Under the pieces are notes generated by a model. It was not told where the DNA came from, did no database searches, and saw only the letters and a list, made by a program, of their open reading frames with translations. Shown here in pieces: positions 32,745 to 43,636 of a DNA stretch of 64,000 nt. The stretch spans positions 124,001 to 188,000 of the forward strand of contig CAYPNP010000004.1 of assembly GCA_964412195.1 (NCBI GenBank), in the 5' to 3' direction. The DNA comes from CAYPNP01 sp964412195. Lineage in GTDB: Bacteria > Acidobacteriota > JAAYUB01. Each line of letters begins with the position of its first letter. Positions within the stretch are counted from its first letter, which is position 1. Both the position numbers and the translations under genes were made by a program.

Positions 32745-33841
32745 CCGTTTGCCGCCCGAGCATCCCCCTGGTGGGCGAGGCGGAGCTGCGGCGAATCCGG
32801 GATGTTTTCCTCAGAAAAAGGGTCCCCCTGCTGGGCAGCCTGGAGCTGACCCGGCGCTGCAATCTGCGTTGCCTTCACTGCTACGCCGGGCCGGCTGAAG
32901 CTGGGAAACAGTCGGAGTTGGCCGCCGAGCGGTGGCTTGACATCCTGGGCCAGATGGCTTCCGCGGGCTGCCTCAACCTCCTGATCACCGGGGGGGAGCC
33001 CCTGCTCCGACCGGATTTTCCGGCCATCTATCAGCGGGCGAAAGAGGCGGGGATGCTGATCACGATTTTCAGCAATGCCACCCTCATCACCCCGGCCATC
33101 ATCAGCCTTTTCCGGGAGTGGCCCCCGGAAGAGGTGGAAGTCACGATTCTGGGAGCCACGGCGGCAACCCACGACCAGCTGGCCGGCGTGCCCGGATCGT
33201 TTCGCCGCTTTCTGAAGGGGTTCAGATCTCTGCTGGACGCAGGCATCCCGGCGGCCCTGAAGACTGTCATCATGCGGCCCAACCGATCCGAGCTGGGCGC
33301 CATGGAAACCATCGCCCGGGACCTTGGCGTCGCCTTCCGCATCGATCCGGTCATTTTCCCGCGCTTCGACGGGGACCGTTCGCCCTTGGAATTGCGCCTT
33401 TCACCCCGGGAAGCGGCCGCCGCGGATTTCAACGATTCGGAGCGGAGCGAGAAGTGGAAAGCCACAATGGAGGAACTTTCCCGGCTCTCGCCCCCCGCGG
33501 ATGGCCACCTGTTCCTTTGCGGCGCCGGGCAATCCAGTTTCCATGTCGATCCGGCCGGCATCCTGACTCCCTGCGTGATGCTCCGGAAACCTTCCTACGA
33601 GCTGACACGCGGATCGTTTGCGGATGGATGGGCCGCGCTCGCCGGGCTGCACGAGCTCGAAGCACCGGCGGACTACCCGTGCCGGGGGTGCAGCCTGACT
33701 CCCATCTGCGGGGTCTGCCCGGCACATTCGCTGCTTGAGACGGGTGCGGCCGACCGGCCGCCCACTTTTTGTTGTGAATTGTCGCAAGAGCGGTTTATAA
33801 TGATCACTTCCATGAATCAAGCGAAGGATGGTGGTATATGA
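32741..33841 (+). CDS. Radical SAM/SPASM peptide maturase
   Basis: The 366-residue enzyme has the radical SAM motif C40-x3-C44-x2-C47 (CNLRCLHCYA) and a C-terminal SPASM region with C260, C278, C314, C317, C323, C326 and C344, enough for auxiliary Fe-S clusters. SPASM enzymes of this size install thioether, C-C or epimer modifications in peptides. The start GTG overlaps the PqqD-like stop (GTGA), and its own stop overlaps the ATG of the peptide gene (ATGA). This gapless order ties the enzyme to that peptide. Confidence 0.9.
   Translation: MTVCRPSIPLVGEAELRRIRDVFLRKRVPLLGSLELTRRCNLRCLHCYAGPAEAGKQSELAAERWLDILGQMASAGCLNLLITGGEPLLRPDFPAIYQRAKEAGMLITIFSNATLITPAIISLFREWPPEEVEVTILGATAATHDQLAGVPGSFRRFLKGFRSLLDAGIPAALKTVIMRPNRSELGAMETIARDLGVAFRIDPVIFPRFDGDRSPLELRLSPREAAAADFNDSERSEKWKATMEELSRLSPPADGHLFLCGAGQSSFHVDPAGILTPCVMLRKPSYELTRGSFADGWAALAGLHELEAPADYPCRGCSLTPICGVCPAHSLLETGAADRPPTFCCELSQERFIMITSMNQAKDGGI
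33772..33801 (+). promoter_or_regulatory. Internal promoter ahead of precursor peptide gene
   Basis: TTGTGA (33772-33777), an 18-base spacer and TATAAT (33796-33801), within the last codons of the radical SAM gene. Transcription from about 33808 would give a 30-base leader with AAGGATGG before the ATG at 33838. Confidence 0.5.
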
Positions 33842-34020
33842 GCCAAGACAGCCAAACGCCGGGAAAGAAGACTTGGGAGAAACCCGAAGTCCGGGCCATC
33901 CCGCTGAACACGGAGGAGGTCTTGGCCGTCGGTTGCAAGATGAGATATGGTAGCACCAGAAATCTCGGTGATAAGAATAATTGCGGAATCGTCCAGGGCT
34001 GCCAGCAGGATGGTTCTTGA
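33838..34020 (+). CDS. Candidate RiPP precursor peptide, 60 residues
   Basis: The peptide has a charged leader (KKTWEKPEVRAIPLNTEEVL, residues 10-29) and a Gly/Asn/Gln-rich core with three cysteines, C33, C49 and C55. KPEV followed by a hydrophobic EEVL patch is typical of leaders recognised by PqqD-like proteins. There is no double-Gly cleavage site; core start near VGC (31-33) is a guess. The three Cys could form thioethers with acceptor residues. The gene overlaps the enzyme gene by four bases and is far too short and polar to be a normal soluble protein. Confidence 0.8.
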   Translation: MSQDSQTPGKKTWEKPEVRAIPLNTEEVLAVGCKMRYGSTRNLGDKNNCGIVQGCQQDGS

Positions 34021-34049
34021 ACCGTTCAATCCGGTAGATTTCTCCCTTT

Positions 34050-34946
34050 GTGAATTTCGAAGCCACGTTTCACATCGCCCGGTTTGAGTACCGGCTTCAC
34101 TCCGCCGGATATCCTCTCCGGTTGACTTCCGATCCCTCGTACGGCCCATTTCTCGGAGCGGTCTCCTCCCCCGGCAGGATCTGCCCTGTCCAGATAGAGA
34201 TTCGCGTAGGAGCGCCGCGGATTGAACCCTGCTGGCGGCTGGTCTTCGAGGCAGGGGAGATCTGGCGACTGTTCGCCTCGGGCGATCGCCGGATGATCGC
34301 GAGATATGCGGACAATCCTCCCGAAATTCTGTGCACCGCCTGTCTGGATGAGGCGGCCGGATCGGTGGACATCACCTGCTCGAAGCGAATGCTGGTTCAC
34401 ACGAGGGAGGGCCTTTTTTTGCAGAATCCGGCCCAATACCCGCTGGACCAGCTTTTCCTGATCCACGCGTTGGGCCCGCGAGGGATCCTGTGCCATGCCG
34501 CCGGAGCGGCACGGGGAGACCGCGGGATCCTGCTGGCCGGAATCTCCGGGGCCGGCAAAACGACCATCAGCCGTTTGCTCCACGCCCAGGGAGACTTTCG
34601 GATGTTGAGCGACGATCGGGTCGTTGTCACCCGGGACGAGGGGGGATTCTCCCTCCATGGCACCCCCTGGCCAGGAGAGGGCGGATTCGCTCGGGACGAA
34701 GCCGCGCCCCTCTCTGCCTGCATCGTCTTGCGGAAAGGGACCGCGAACGCCTGCCGCCAGCTGGCAACCTCCCAGGGATTCCAGGCCCTCCTGCCGACCA
34801 TTTCAATTTTCTGGCCGGAGCCGGAACTCACCCGGCAGGCCCTGGCGATCTGTCAGGCCCTCACGGCCGGCGTGCCGGTCTATGAGTTTTTCTTCACCCC
34901 GGACGACCGCGCCCCCAGAGCCTTGGCAGATCTGCTGAATCCCTGA
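34050..34946 (+). CDS. HPr-kinase-like P-loop protein of RiPP cluster
   Basis: The 298-residue protein resembles the C-terminal kinase half of HPr kinase, found in many peptide-modification clusters: CHAAG (H149), Walker A GISGAGKTT (164-172) and LSDD (186-189). In some lasso-peptide clusters a related kinase phosphorylates the peptide at a Ser; here it might act on the Ser-containing peptide, which ends in DGS. The N-terminal 140 residues are unlike HPr kinase. The GTG start is the first possible after an in-frame stop at 34035, 29 bases after the peptide gene; its ribosome site is weak. Confidence 0.8.
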   Translation: MNFEATFHIARFEYRLHSAGYPLRLTSDPSYGPFLGAVSSPGRICPVQIEIRVGAPRIEPCWRLVFEAGEIWRLFASGDRRMIARYADNPPEILCTACLDEAAGSVDITCSKRMLVHTREGLFLQNPAQYPLDQLFLIHALGPRGILCHAAGAARGDRGILLAGISGAGKTTISRLLHAQGDFRMLSDDRVVVTRDEGGFSLHGTPWPGEGGFARDEAAPLSACIVLRKGTANACRQLATSQGFQALLPTISIFWPEPELTRQALAICQALTAGVPVYEFFFTPDDRAPRALADLLNP

Positions 34947-34990
34947 TCCCGCCTGCCATCCGGCAACGCGACCCCTGCTGCTACCCGAAA

Positions 34991-35029
34991 ATACAACGGG
35001 GAGCGTCGGATTCAATCCGCGCTCCCCGT
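34991..35029 (-). terminator. Terminator hairpin of the C25 protein gene
   Basis: Arms ACGGGGAGCG (34996-35005) and CGCTCCCCGT (35020-35029) pair perfectly, with a further five pairs inside. On the minus strand TGTATTTTC follows. It may work for both converging genes. Confidence 0.7.
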
Positions 35030-35053
35030 GGGGAAAGGTTCGGTCGACAGGGT

Positions 35054-38000
35054 CTACTTGATCTCCAGCGCCGGGTCGCCCAGGAGGTTGTAGATATCCA
35101 GAATGTACAGCCAGCCGGCCTGGTCCACGAATTCCTTTTGCGCCTGCAGCAGGGCGGTTCCCAGCGGCCGCCGCCCGTCGATGGTGAGGGCCCGCACAAG
35201 GGCCTGATCCAGGATCCGGGCCTGTGCATTTTGGGAGAGGCCGGTCGGGGACCAGACCGCCACAAATCCGCCATCCCCGCGCAGCAGGGCCGATTCACCC
35301 AAGACACGGAAGCCGGGCATTTCGAACATTCCGGCGGAACAGGTGAACGCCGCCAGCAAGGGCAATCGGGGAGCGTTGTCCAGGGTGGCGATGTCCGCGG
35401 GAGTCAGGAGATACTCGTCCGCCAACTGGAGCGGCCCGCCGTGCCCCACGTAGTTGAGCAGGACAGCGCCGTCATCGAGACTGTCAAACAGGAGCCTCCG
35501 GCTGGCCGCGGTCCCAAGGCTTGCCAGATAGATTTCCACGGCGGAATATCCATCGGGGAGCAGCCCGGCGATCGCCTGGCTGTCGGCGGTGAAATTCCCA
35601 CTGACATCAGGATTGTCCGCCAACAGGATGACCGAGGAATTCCATGAATCCGGCGGCGTCGCTTCATATGCCTCGATCTTCTGGCGGTATTCGTCAAGTT
35701 CCTCCGGGGTCGTCGCCGGAATCCGTCCCACGGCGACCTCGGGAACACCGTCGCCGGCCGTATCCCCGAAGGGACGATCGGAGGCGAAGATGCCGTCCGG
35801 CGTGCCCACCAGGAACGGCGGCAACAGACAGTCACCGTAGCCCTCATAGTTGTTGGAATCGTAGGTGCCATCTCCCGCCAGGAGGAGGTATCTGGGCGGA
35901 ATCCGCCAATGAGACTGGGTGAAACTCATGAAATTCCGGATTGCATCCGGAGTCGCCAGTCCATGGCCAAACGTGTCGTACACTTCCTGGATATCGACGG
36001 TCGTGACCCGCAGGCCACGCCCGCGCCGGTAGTCGGCCAGCCGCTCCGCGGCCTCTTTCAGCTCGGCCGTGGTGACGATGACGTAGTCCGCGGCGTTGCC
36101 GGTCGAAGTGAGGGGACTTTGGAGAATCGGATCCATCCCCATCGGAACGCTGGCACCGGCCGACGCGAACACCTCATAGGGCGTTTCCGGCGTCGCCGGC
36201 ACGAAGCTGACCCGGTAATCGCCGGGGGCGCCCTCCACGGTCAATCCGGTGAGGAACACCGGGGCGCCGGGATCCGTCACATCGAACAGTTGGATATCCG
36301 GTTCGGTGAAGCCGGAAACGGTCACCGTTTCGTTGCCGTCGCCCCGCAGCGCCAGCCGGTTGTCGTGGGCGCGGTAAAGGCGCCGGTAGCTCAATTCGAA
36401 CGCGTCCAGGAAGAAGATGCTGTATTCCACGCCCGGATCGAGGAGGCCTTCGACCCGCACCTGGTTGGGGCCTGCTTTCAGCCTTTCTTGCGGGACGCTC
36501 ACCGTCGCGATGTGCGGCGCGGTCCCGTCCCAGGAGGCTTCGCCGCACAGGAAACCGTTCCAATACACGCGGATGTGGTAGTCGGTGACGCCGGGGAGGT
36601 CGGAGTAACCGATCAACCGGATCGACAGGGACGCATCGGCAGCGGAGACTTCCGGATCGGGAGTCACGATCTGGAATTCACGGGCCCCATCCATCGGATC
36701 GTCCGCCACCAGGTAATCCCAGGCCCAGAAATCGGACGCGGGATCGGTGAACAGGGTCCTCAGGGCATACACCTGCTGCTCGGTGTGGATAGTGTCGGTG
36801 AAGCCCTGGATCTCCTTGACGGCCTTCGCCTGGCGGGCCGTCCGGACCTTCATCCACCGTCCCTGGTCGAAGGTCAGGAGATAGACGTTGCGATCGGTGT
36901 AGTTGTTCTGGAGGGCCCGGCCGTAGAACCACAGGCCGCTCGGTTCGGCCGGCAGGTAAGGCACAGGCTGACCGCCGCAGGAAAACGCCACCTGGTTCAG
37001 GGTGATCATCCGCTGGACCTGCACCCACCGAGAGCCCAGCAGATCCGCAAGGGCGGACACATCCAGGTGGTGGAACCCATCCTCGCTGACCTCGATGCGG
37101 ATTCCCCCGATGGTGCCATCCGCCCGATCCAAGTCCCTCACCATCTCCATTTTCAGGGCAGGCGCCGGCCGCTCGTGGGCCCGGCGGGTGTAGTCCTGTT
37201 TGGGTTTGATCGCGCCGTGCAACGGTCCGGGGGTGGAGGCGAAGGGCCCGAAGGTGTTCTGGCCGCCGCGCGCTTCCCGCTCCACCAGGTAATACGAGAC
37301 CGGGCCGGACCGGGGGGCGCCCCGGTCGATCAGAGTATAAGTGCCGCCCAGCGGCGCCACCAGCAGGCCGGGGAGGAAGGCCGGATTCACCTTGACGGTG
37401 CTGCCGTTCGCTTCCAGGCGGTAGACGTCGAAGCCGGCGGTGCCGAATTCCGAGGCCGTTTCCCATTCCACCACGGTCAGGGCGCCGACGGTGTAGGTGG
37501 AGAACCGCTCCAGCAGGACCCGCGTCGGCTTTGGGCGGTAGTAGCCGAACAGAACGCTGGATATGTCAGCATCCAGCAAGGTCACATCCTGATAATCCGC
37601 CCCGGTCGTCACCTGGTAGCCGCTCAGAATCTGTGCAGTGTCGGTGACCCGGATCCGGTAGTTCCCGTTGGGGAGATCCGGGAAGGAATAATTGCCGCTC
37701 CCATCCGTCACGGCCGTGGCGGCGACATCGTCGTCGGTAGTGCCGAAAATCCCGTCGGCGCCCGGCCGGATCAGATCCACGGTCACGCCTGCGACCATGG
37801 GCTCACCCCCGTCGAGGGTGCCGTTTGCATCGAGATCGTTGAACACGGAACCGGAGATGGAATGACGGTCGGCGAACTTGTAACCGAAGTCCGCGGTGAG
37901 GAAGCTGGTGTTGAGGGTGAACAGTTCCACCTCGCGCTGGGCGCCCGCGGCGGCCTCATCGTCGACGGTGGTGAGGGTTGCCCCGGTCAGCCCGCTCTGG

Positions 38001-41000
38001 CTGGGCACGCTGACGAAGTAGCGGCCCGGCTGGGTCACGTCGAAGTGGTAGTAGCCGCTGCCGTCGGACTGCGTCGTGGCCACCTGCAGATCGGTGCCCG
38101 GGTCGAAAATGCCGTTTCCGTTGGTGTCGGCGTACAGGTACACGTTGATCCCGGCGATGCCGGCTTCCCCGGCATCGCGCGAGCCGTTGCTGTTGGTGTC
38201 GCTCCAGATCAGGTCGCCGATGACCCCGGGGGCATTGTAGCCGAAGTCGGTGGCGCTGACAGGCGCGCCGGAGATGACGATCGTCGCCTGGCCGACGGTT
38301 GCCGCCGGGGTGGTGGCGCCGAAGCCCTGCAGGCGGCCGTAGGCGTCCTCGACCCGCACGGTGTAGGTGCCGTCGGCCAACCCGGCGAACAGGACGGAAC
38401 CGTTGGCGTCGGTGGTCCCCGAGCCGATCATGACCCCCAGGGAGTTGAAGATGTTGACCGTCACGCCGTCCATCCCCGGCTCGCCCGGATCGAGCACGCC
38501 GTCATTGTCCATGTCCAGCCAGAACCGCTCGGTCAAGTAGTTGTCGGAGGCATTGCGGAAGCCGAAATCGATGTAGTTGATGTTGTCCGCGGCGTCCGCG
38601 GCGATGTCGGTGCTCACCCGGCTGCCCTGGCTCTGCGGGCCCACGGTCGGGGTGTGGGTGCCGAGCTCGTCGTCGGCGGTGCCGAGCACGCCGTCCGGCC
38701 CTGTCCCCGCCAGCACGCGGTAGGACCCGGGCGCCACGCCGGTGAAGAAGTACTCACCGTTGGCGTCGGTGGTCATCGTGCTGGTGATGTCGTCGTCGGG
38801 CGTGCCCCAGGTCAGGTCGGGACCCGGCCCGGTGGCCAGGGACATGTGGACGCCCGGCAGACCCACCTCGCCAGTGTCGTGCATGCCGTTGTTGTTGAAG
38901 TCGCTCCAGACGCAGTCGCCGATGATGGCGGTGGCCTCGGCGCTGATGTAGCCGAAATCGACGTCGAAGAATTGCTCGTCGCCGGCCGTGGTGACGGTGA
39001 TGATGCCGCTTGGATTGCTGATGCCGGCGTCGCGCACCAGGCCGGGCGGGAGGGTGGTCTCGTCCACGAACACCCGGTAGGTCCCCGGCCGGAGGGCGGC
39101 AAAGGTGTACCGGCCGTTGGCGTCGGTGTAGAACTGCTGGTCGGTCCCGGCATCGTAAACGCCGTTGTTGTTGGTGTCCAGCCAGACGCGGACGTTGGCC
39201 AGGCCCGGTTCGCCCACCTGCGGGACGCCGTCGCCGCTGATGTCCAGCCAGACCAGGTCGCCGATGGCGCCGCCCGGCTGGACGGGGTCGATCCGGGAGG
39301 CCGACGCCGGCGGCGCCTTCTCCCAGGAGGTGGCGGTGGCGGTGTTCACCGCGCGGACGATGGTGGCCGGCTGGTTGACCCGCACGGAATACGTCACGGT
39401 CAGGGTTTCTCCCGGCGCCAGGGCAAAGCCGTCCTGTTGCTGCACCAGCAGGGATGGTATTCCGCTGGCTAGATCTGGATTGACACCTGTAGGAATGTTG
39501 TCCTTCGTAATAGATCGAGATTTGGTTTCGCTTATCGCGACATTGTCGAAGTAGAAATAATGGCCATTGGCACTACCTATTGCGAGCGTCCTAAATCGCA
39601 AGGTGGTGTTTGCAGAAATCCAATTCAAGATATTATAGTTTTTGGTGGTCTGAGTTGTATTGCTAGTGAAAGTGTCGAGAACGGTCCAGCTCGTCCCTCC
39701 ATCCGAAGAGATCGAGACATCTGCGGTTTCTCCAGATCCATATACTGCCTCAGTCCAAAAATCGAATTGTAGAGTAGCGGTCGTTTGTCTACCCTGAGGA
39801 ATTGAAAGATCGACAGTACGTTGCGCGGATTGGTTAGTAGTACCCCGATTCTCAATCCTCAATCGCTGCGTATTGATCGAGACATTACCACCGCCTGCGC
39901 CTCCCCCTCTGGCATCCACTTCGGTCCAGTTGCCAGTCCAACCTGAGCCTCCGGTATAATTACCCGAAGCAAAATTATCGGTCGCGGCCTTGACTGTAGC
40001 ACCCCAACTAGCTTGAACCATCACATTATCGACGGCGAAGTACTCCCCCGCCCCATAGCCAGTGCTCGTAGTGAATTGGATGTAAGTTGTTGCGGAAATG
40101 TAATTGGAGATACTATAACTCAAGCTACCACTTTGGGCTCCAGTCATGCCAGTAATTGTGCCCAGGGTGGTCCATGCACTACCGTTGGGAGAAACTTGAA
40201 CTAGCGCTTGGTCAGCGGCGTCTACGGCTGGATTGGTGCGCCAAGTGAAACTCAGGGTGGCAGATTCGCCAGTGAATTCCGAAAGATTGACAATCCTTCG
40301 GGCCCAGGATGCAGTTGTCGCTTGCAGTCTTAGCTCTCCATTATTCACTATGACGTTTCCGGCTGTCGGATTGGCAGGAGTGCCGTCGCTCTCGGTCCAG
40401 TCGCCGGCCCAGTTCTCCGGGCCGTCGTTGTTGGAGAAGAGCAGTTTGTTGAAATCGTCCCGGACTACCTTAGTCCGCCACCCGGTAGCTTGTGTGCTCT
40501 GAGCGATGTAGGTGGTGCCCGTGGGCAACGGGTCGTCCAGCTTGATGCCGGTCTGGTTCACGGCGGAGTTGTTCTGCACCGTGACGGTGTAGTTGACGGT
40601 GTCGCCGGGCAGGAAGTGCCCCGGCGGCGTGGGCAGGTTGGAGGTCTTGGTGGTGGCCAGGGTTCCCGTCGCCGCGACGCTGACCAACGCGTTGAGAAAG
40701 ATCTCGGCCACGGAGGTGACCTTCACCTGGTTGTTGATCTGGGTGCCGGTGAAGGGGCTGTTGACCGTCACCTGGAAGGTGATGATGATGTCGGGATCGC
40801 CCGGATCCAGGGAGCCGCCCGGGATGGTCAGGTCGTAGCCAGCGGGAGGGATGAGGGGGAAGCTGTTGCCTGGCCCGTCCGGGATGGCTGCCCCGTTCAT
40901 GGTGGTGGAGTCGGCCACGTAAGTCACCTGGGCGTCCAGCGTGTCCATGACATTGATGTAGTCGATGGGCACGATGCCGCTGTTGTGCACCCGGATGGTG

Positions 41001-42624
41001 TAGAGGAGCACCTCGCCGGGGTCGATGCCGCCGTCCTGGTTGAAGTCGCCGATGAGGTCCGCCGACTTGTAGGCGGTGATGGTCGGGTAGGGGATGAGCG
41101 TGGTGCCCAGGTCCAGTTCGGTCACCTGGCCGGAGGAGGAGTTGGCGCCGTCCTGGCCCCAGACCACGGCCAGCTTGACGTTGCTGGTGTTGTAGATTCG
41201 GTATCCAGTGTGATCAAAATACGGTGACGGGCCGGGCGAGAAGATCCTCAGCGACTGGAGGGCGGTCAGGGAATAGGACACGTTGTAATGGTTACCCAGC
41301 GGATCGGTGTTGGGACCGGTGGCCGGGTCGCCGTCGTAGTCCACGTAGATGGTGACGGGAGCGTCCGGGGTCACCCACAGCGGGCTGGCGTCCCGGGCCT
41401 TGTTCGTCGTGCCCGGAGACCAGCCGGCCACCACCGAGGTGGTCAGGCTGGTGCGCGGGATCAGGGTGAAGCCCCAGTTGTGCACCGTGCCGTTTATGTC
41501 GATGGCGGCAATGGCATAAAAGGGGTTGCCCGTGGACTGGAAGCGCGCCCCGGTGTTTTGGGGCATGGTGTAGATGGTCGTGCTCCGCGAGGGCACTGAA
41601 ACTGTGCCGGAACCCCCGCTGGTGGTCCAGGTCACCGTGATGGCCGACGCCCCGGGGTTGAACAGGATGATGGAGCAGTTCACGAGGGCCCCCCCGCTTC
41701 CGTAGTGCTGGGGACCGGCGAATAGTAGTAATCCCCCCAAAGCGCCGTGGGGATGAGGGGATAGAGACGGCCGTTGTATCCGGACGGCGACTGGCAGGTG
41801 AGCATGTTCACCTGGACGGGGTCGGAGGCCAGAACGCGGGCGCCGCGCGATACGGGCGATGGCACGAACAGGGTTTGTCCTTCATCCAGCGTCTGGGTGG
41901 TTTCATAAGTGCCGTTGGCGTCCGCATCCACTTGCACCGAGGTGCCGTCCGCCTGGGCCATGATGGATAAGGCCACCCAATTAAAACCGCCGCCCAGCAC
42001 GGTTCCCACCGGCACGTCGTAGGAGGTGCCCCAGCGGGCGACTTCGAAGACCTCCACGGCGCCGGCCAGCATGGCGCCGATGGTGGTGCCGCTGGGCCAC
42101 ATGGCATGGGTTACCACGAGTTGCTCGGTGGAGGCGAACTTGTCCCGGCCGTCGAAGAACAGGTTGCCCTGGTCCCGGGGATTGCAGGGGACGTTGTTCT
42201 GCAGGGTGATGACATCGCCGGCGTTGATGTAATCCGTGGCGAATCCGGGAGGAATGCCGTTGGCGGAGTTGCCGTCCCCCCAGACCAGGCTGGTGCTCTG
42301 GACCGGGTCGGTGATGTCATACTCGTAGCCGTCCTCCCACTGGTCATAATAGACGATGGTACCGTTGTAGGTGGCGGTGATGGAGACGACCGACGTCTGT
42401 TCGTTGTTTTCCGTGGAGTTGGTCTGGGCGTTGGCGTAGGTGCGGAACTGCTCCTCGGGGATGGGCACGTAGAAGTACTGGATGGGGACGTCGCTGGCCC
42501 GGAGCGCCTGCATCCCCAGCCAGGCGAAAATCAAAATCCACGGGATGCATGCCGACTGGCGACGGAAGAGCGAAGTCGAGCAGCTTCTCGTCCGTTGAAT
42601 CATGGTTCCTTGGCGATTGAACAT
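35054..42624 (-). pseudogene. Giant C25 (gingipain-like) surface protein, frameshifted
   Basis: Two frames, 42624-41680 and 41740-35054, join into one protein of about 2,520 residues if one base is added to the C7 run at 41689-41695. Order: signal peptide; N-terminal domain (VPIQYFYVPIPEEQF); two DUF11-type repeats (near 41070-40500); two GC-poor sandwich domains (about 40380-39470); SdrD-B-like repeats (GDLVWLD, DTNNNGVYDAGTD; 39270-37530); an FN3-like region; a C25 cysteine peptidase domain with the His in NYVGHGG and the Cys in TCSAG. ATG 42624 follows GGAGGAG. The break may be a sequencing error, a recent mutation or phase variation. Confidence 0.85.
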
Positions 42625-42692
42625 ACTACTCTCCTCCACTGAGATCTACAATCTGCATCCGCCCGATATCAATTGATCATGGAAGTCGGAGG

Positions 42693-42722
42693 ATTATACA
42701 TACTTGGCAAGAATAGAGTCAA
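42693..42722 (-). promoter_or_regulatory. Sigma-70 promoter of C25 protein gene
   Basis: On the minus strand TTGACT (42722-42717), an 18-base spacer and TATAAT (42698-42693). The leader would be about 60 bases. The surrounding gap 42625-42911 shows nothing else. Confidence 0.65.
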
Positions 42723-42911
42723 ACAATTTGTATACAAGAAGTTTTGCTATTTTCATGTCGCGGTTGTTCGGGAAATTACACATCTGTTCAACCGCAAGAA
42801 CAGTCGCTGGCCCCCCCGCGGGGAAGGGCGGAATCGCGGCACGGGGAGAAGGGCCTCCGGCAGGCGCCGGACAACCCCGGGAGCGTCGCCGCAGCGAGGT
42901 AGGAGAAGAGG

Positions 42912-43502
42912 TTATTTCCCCTGGCTGTCCAGCATGTACGCCACTGCGTCCAGGCCGACCGCGTCGGTGATCTCCTCGACGCTGCGGGTGAGGTCGGGAC
43001 GGTGGCTGATGATGGCGTCCTTGATCATGAAGGCCCGGAAGTCCAGCGCCTGGGCGTCGAAATAGGTGTACAGCACGCAGCCCACGGCGCTCAGGCCGCA
43101 CAGGAACACCGTGTCGCAGCCCCGCTCGCGCAGCATCTTCTCCAGCTCGGTCTTCTTGAAGGCGCTGGGGTAGTTCTTCACGATCTTCGGGTCGTCGGGC
43201 AGGACCTTGACCGTGGCCGGGAACTCGAACGGCTCGGTGCCGGGCGCCGGGTCCCCCTGGAGGGTGGTGTGGTACACCCGGATCACCGGGCAGCCGTGCG
43301 CCCGGAAGACGTCGATGGCGTAGTTGACCATCATCATCCCGACCGTCCGGTGCGCCTCCGGCATCATCGGCAAGTAGGCGTTCTGGACGTCGATCACGAG
43401 CAGGGCCGGTTTGCCTTTCGCCGCCGGGGAGTCGTCCGCTCCCGGCACCGCCAGGGACAGCAGGGCCGCACAGAAGAAAGTCAGCAACGGCAGGCGTTTC
43501 AT
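42912..43502 (-). CDS. Exported isochorismatase-family hydrolase
   Basis: The 196-residue protein keeps the family's catalytic triad: D38 (LLVIDVQ), K109 (IVKNYPSAF) and C142 (GLSAVGCVLYT). Members hydrolyse nicotinamide, isochorismate or related amides. A signal peptide (MKRLPLLTFFCAALLSLAVP) is unusual for this normally cytoplasmic family and predicts export. The ATG follows GGGAGG. No partner gene suggests the substrate. Confidence 0.88.
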   Translation of the reverse strand: MKRLPLLTFFCAALLSLAVPGADDSPAAKGKPALLVIDVQNAYLPMMPEAHRTVGMMMVNYAIDVFRAHGCPVIRVYHTTLQGDPAPGTEPFEFPATVKVLPDDPKIVKNYPSAFKKTELEKMLRERGCDTVFLCGLSAVGCVLYTYFDAQALDFRAFMIKDAIISHRPDLTRSVEEITDAVGLDAVAYMLDSQGK

Positions 43503-43636
43503 GGGACCTCCCGTATCGTCCGGACGGTAGCGGGCGCGACGGCGGCCGATCCGGTCCGAACGCGATGAAAAATTGGATCTCGCTGCCTGGATCTTACGGG
43601 TCTCGGGCCTCGCCGGTTTCAGACCGTCCCGCGCGG

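Noticed and set aside
32433..34946. Classical PQQ or lasso-peptide cluster
   Set aside because: The peptide lacks the Glu-Tyr pair of PqqA, and there is no lasso cyclase or B-protein protease.
35909..39472. Plus-strand open frame of 1187 codons
   Set aside because: It mirrors the minus-strand C25 protein gene, has low-complexity HDV/RRR-type composition and no start signal; a GC-rich antisense shadow.
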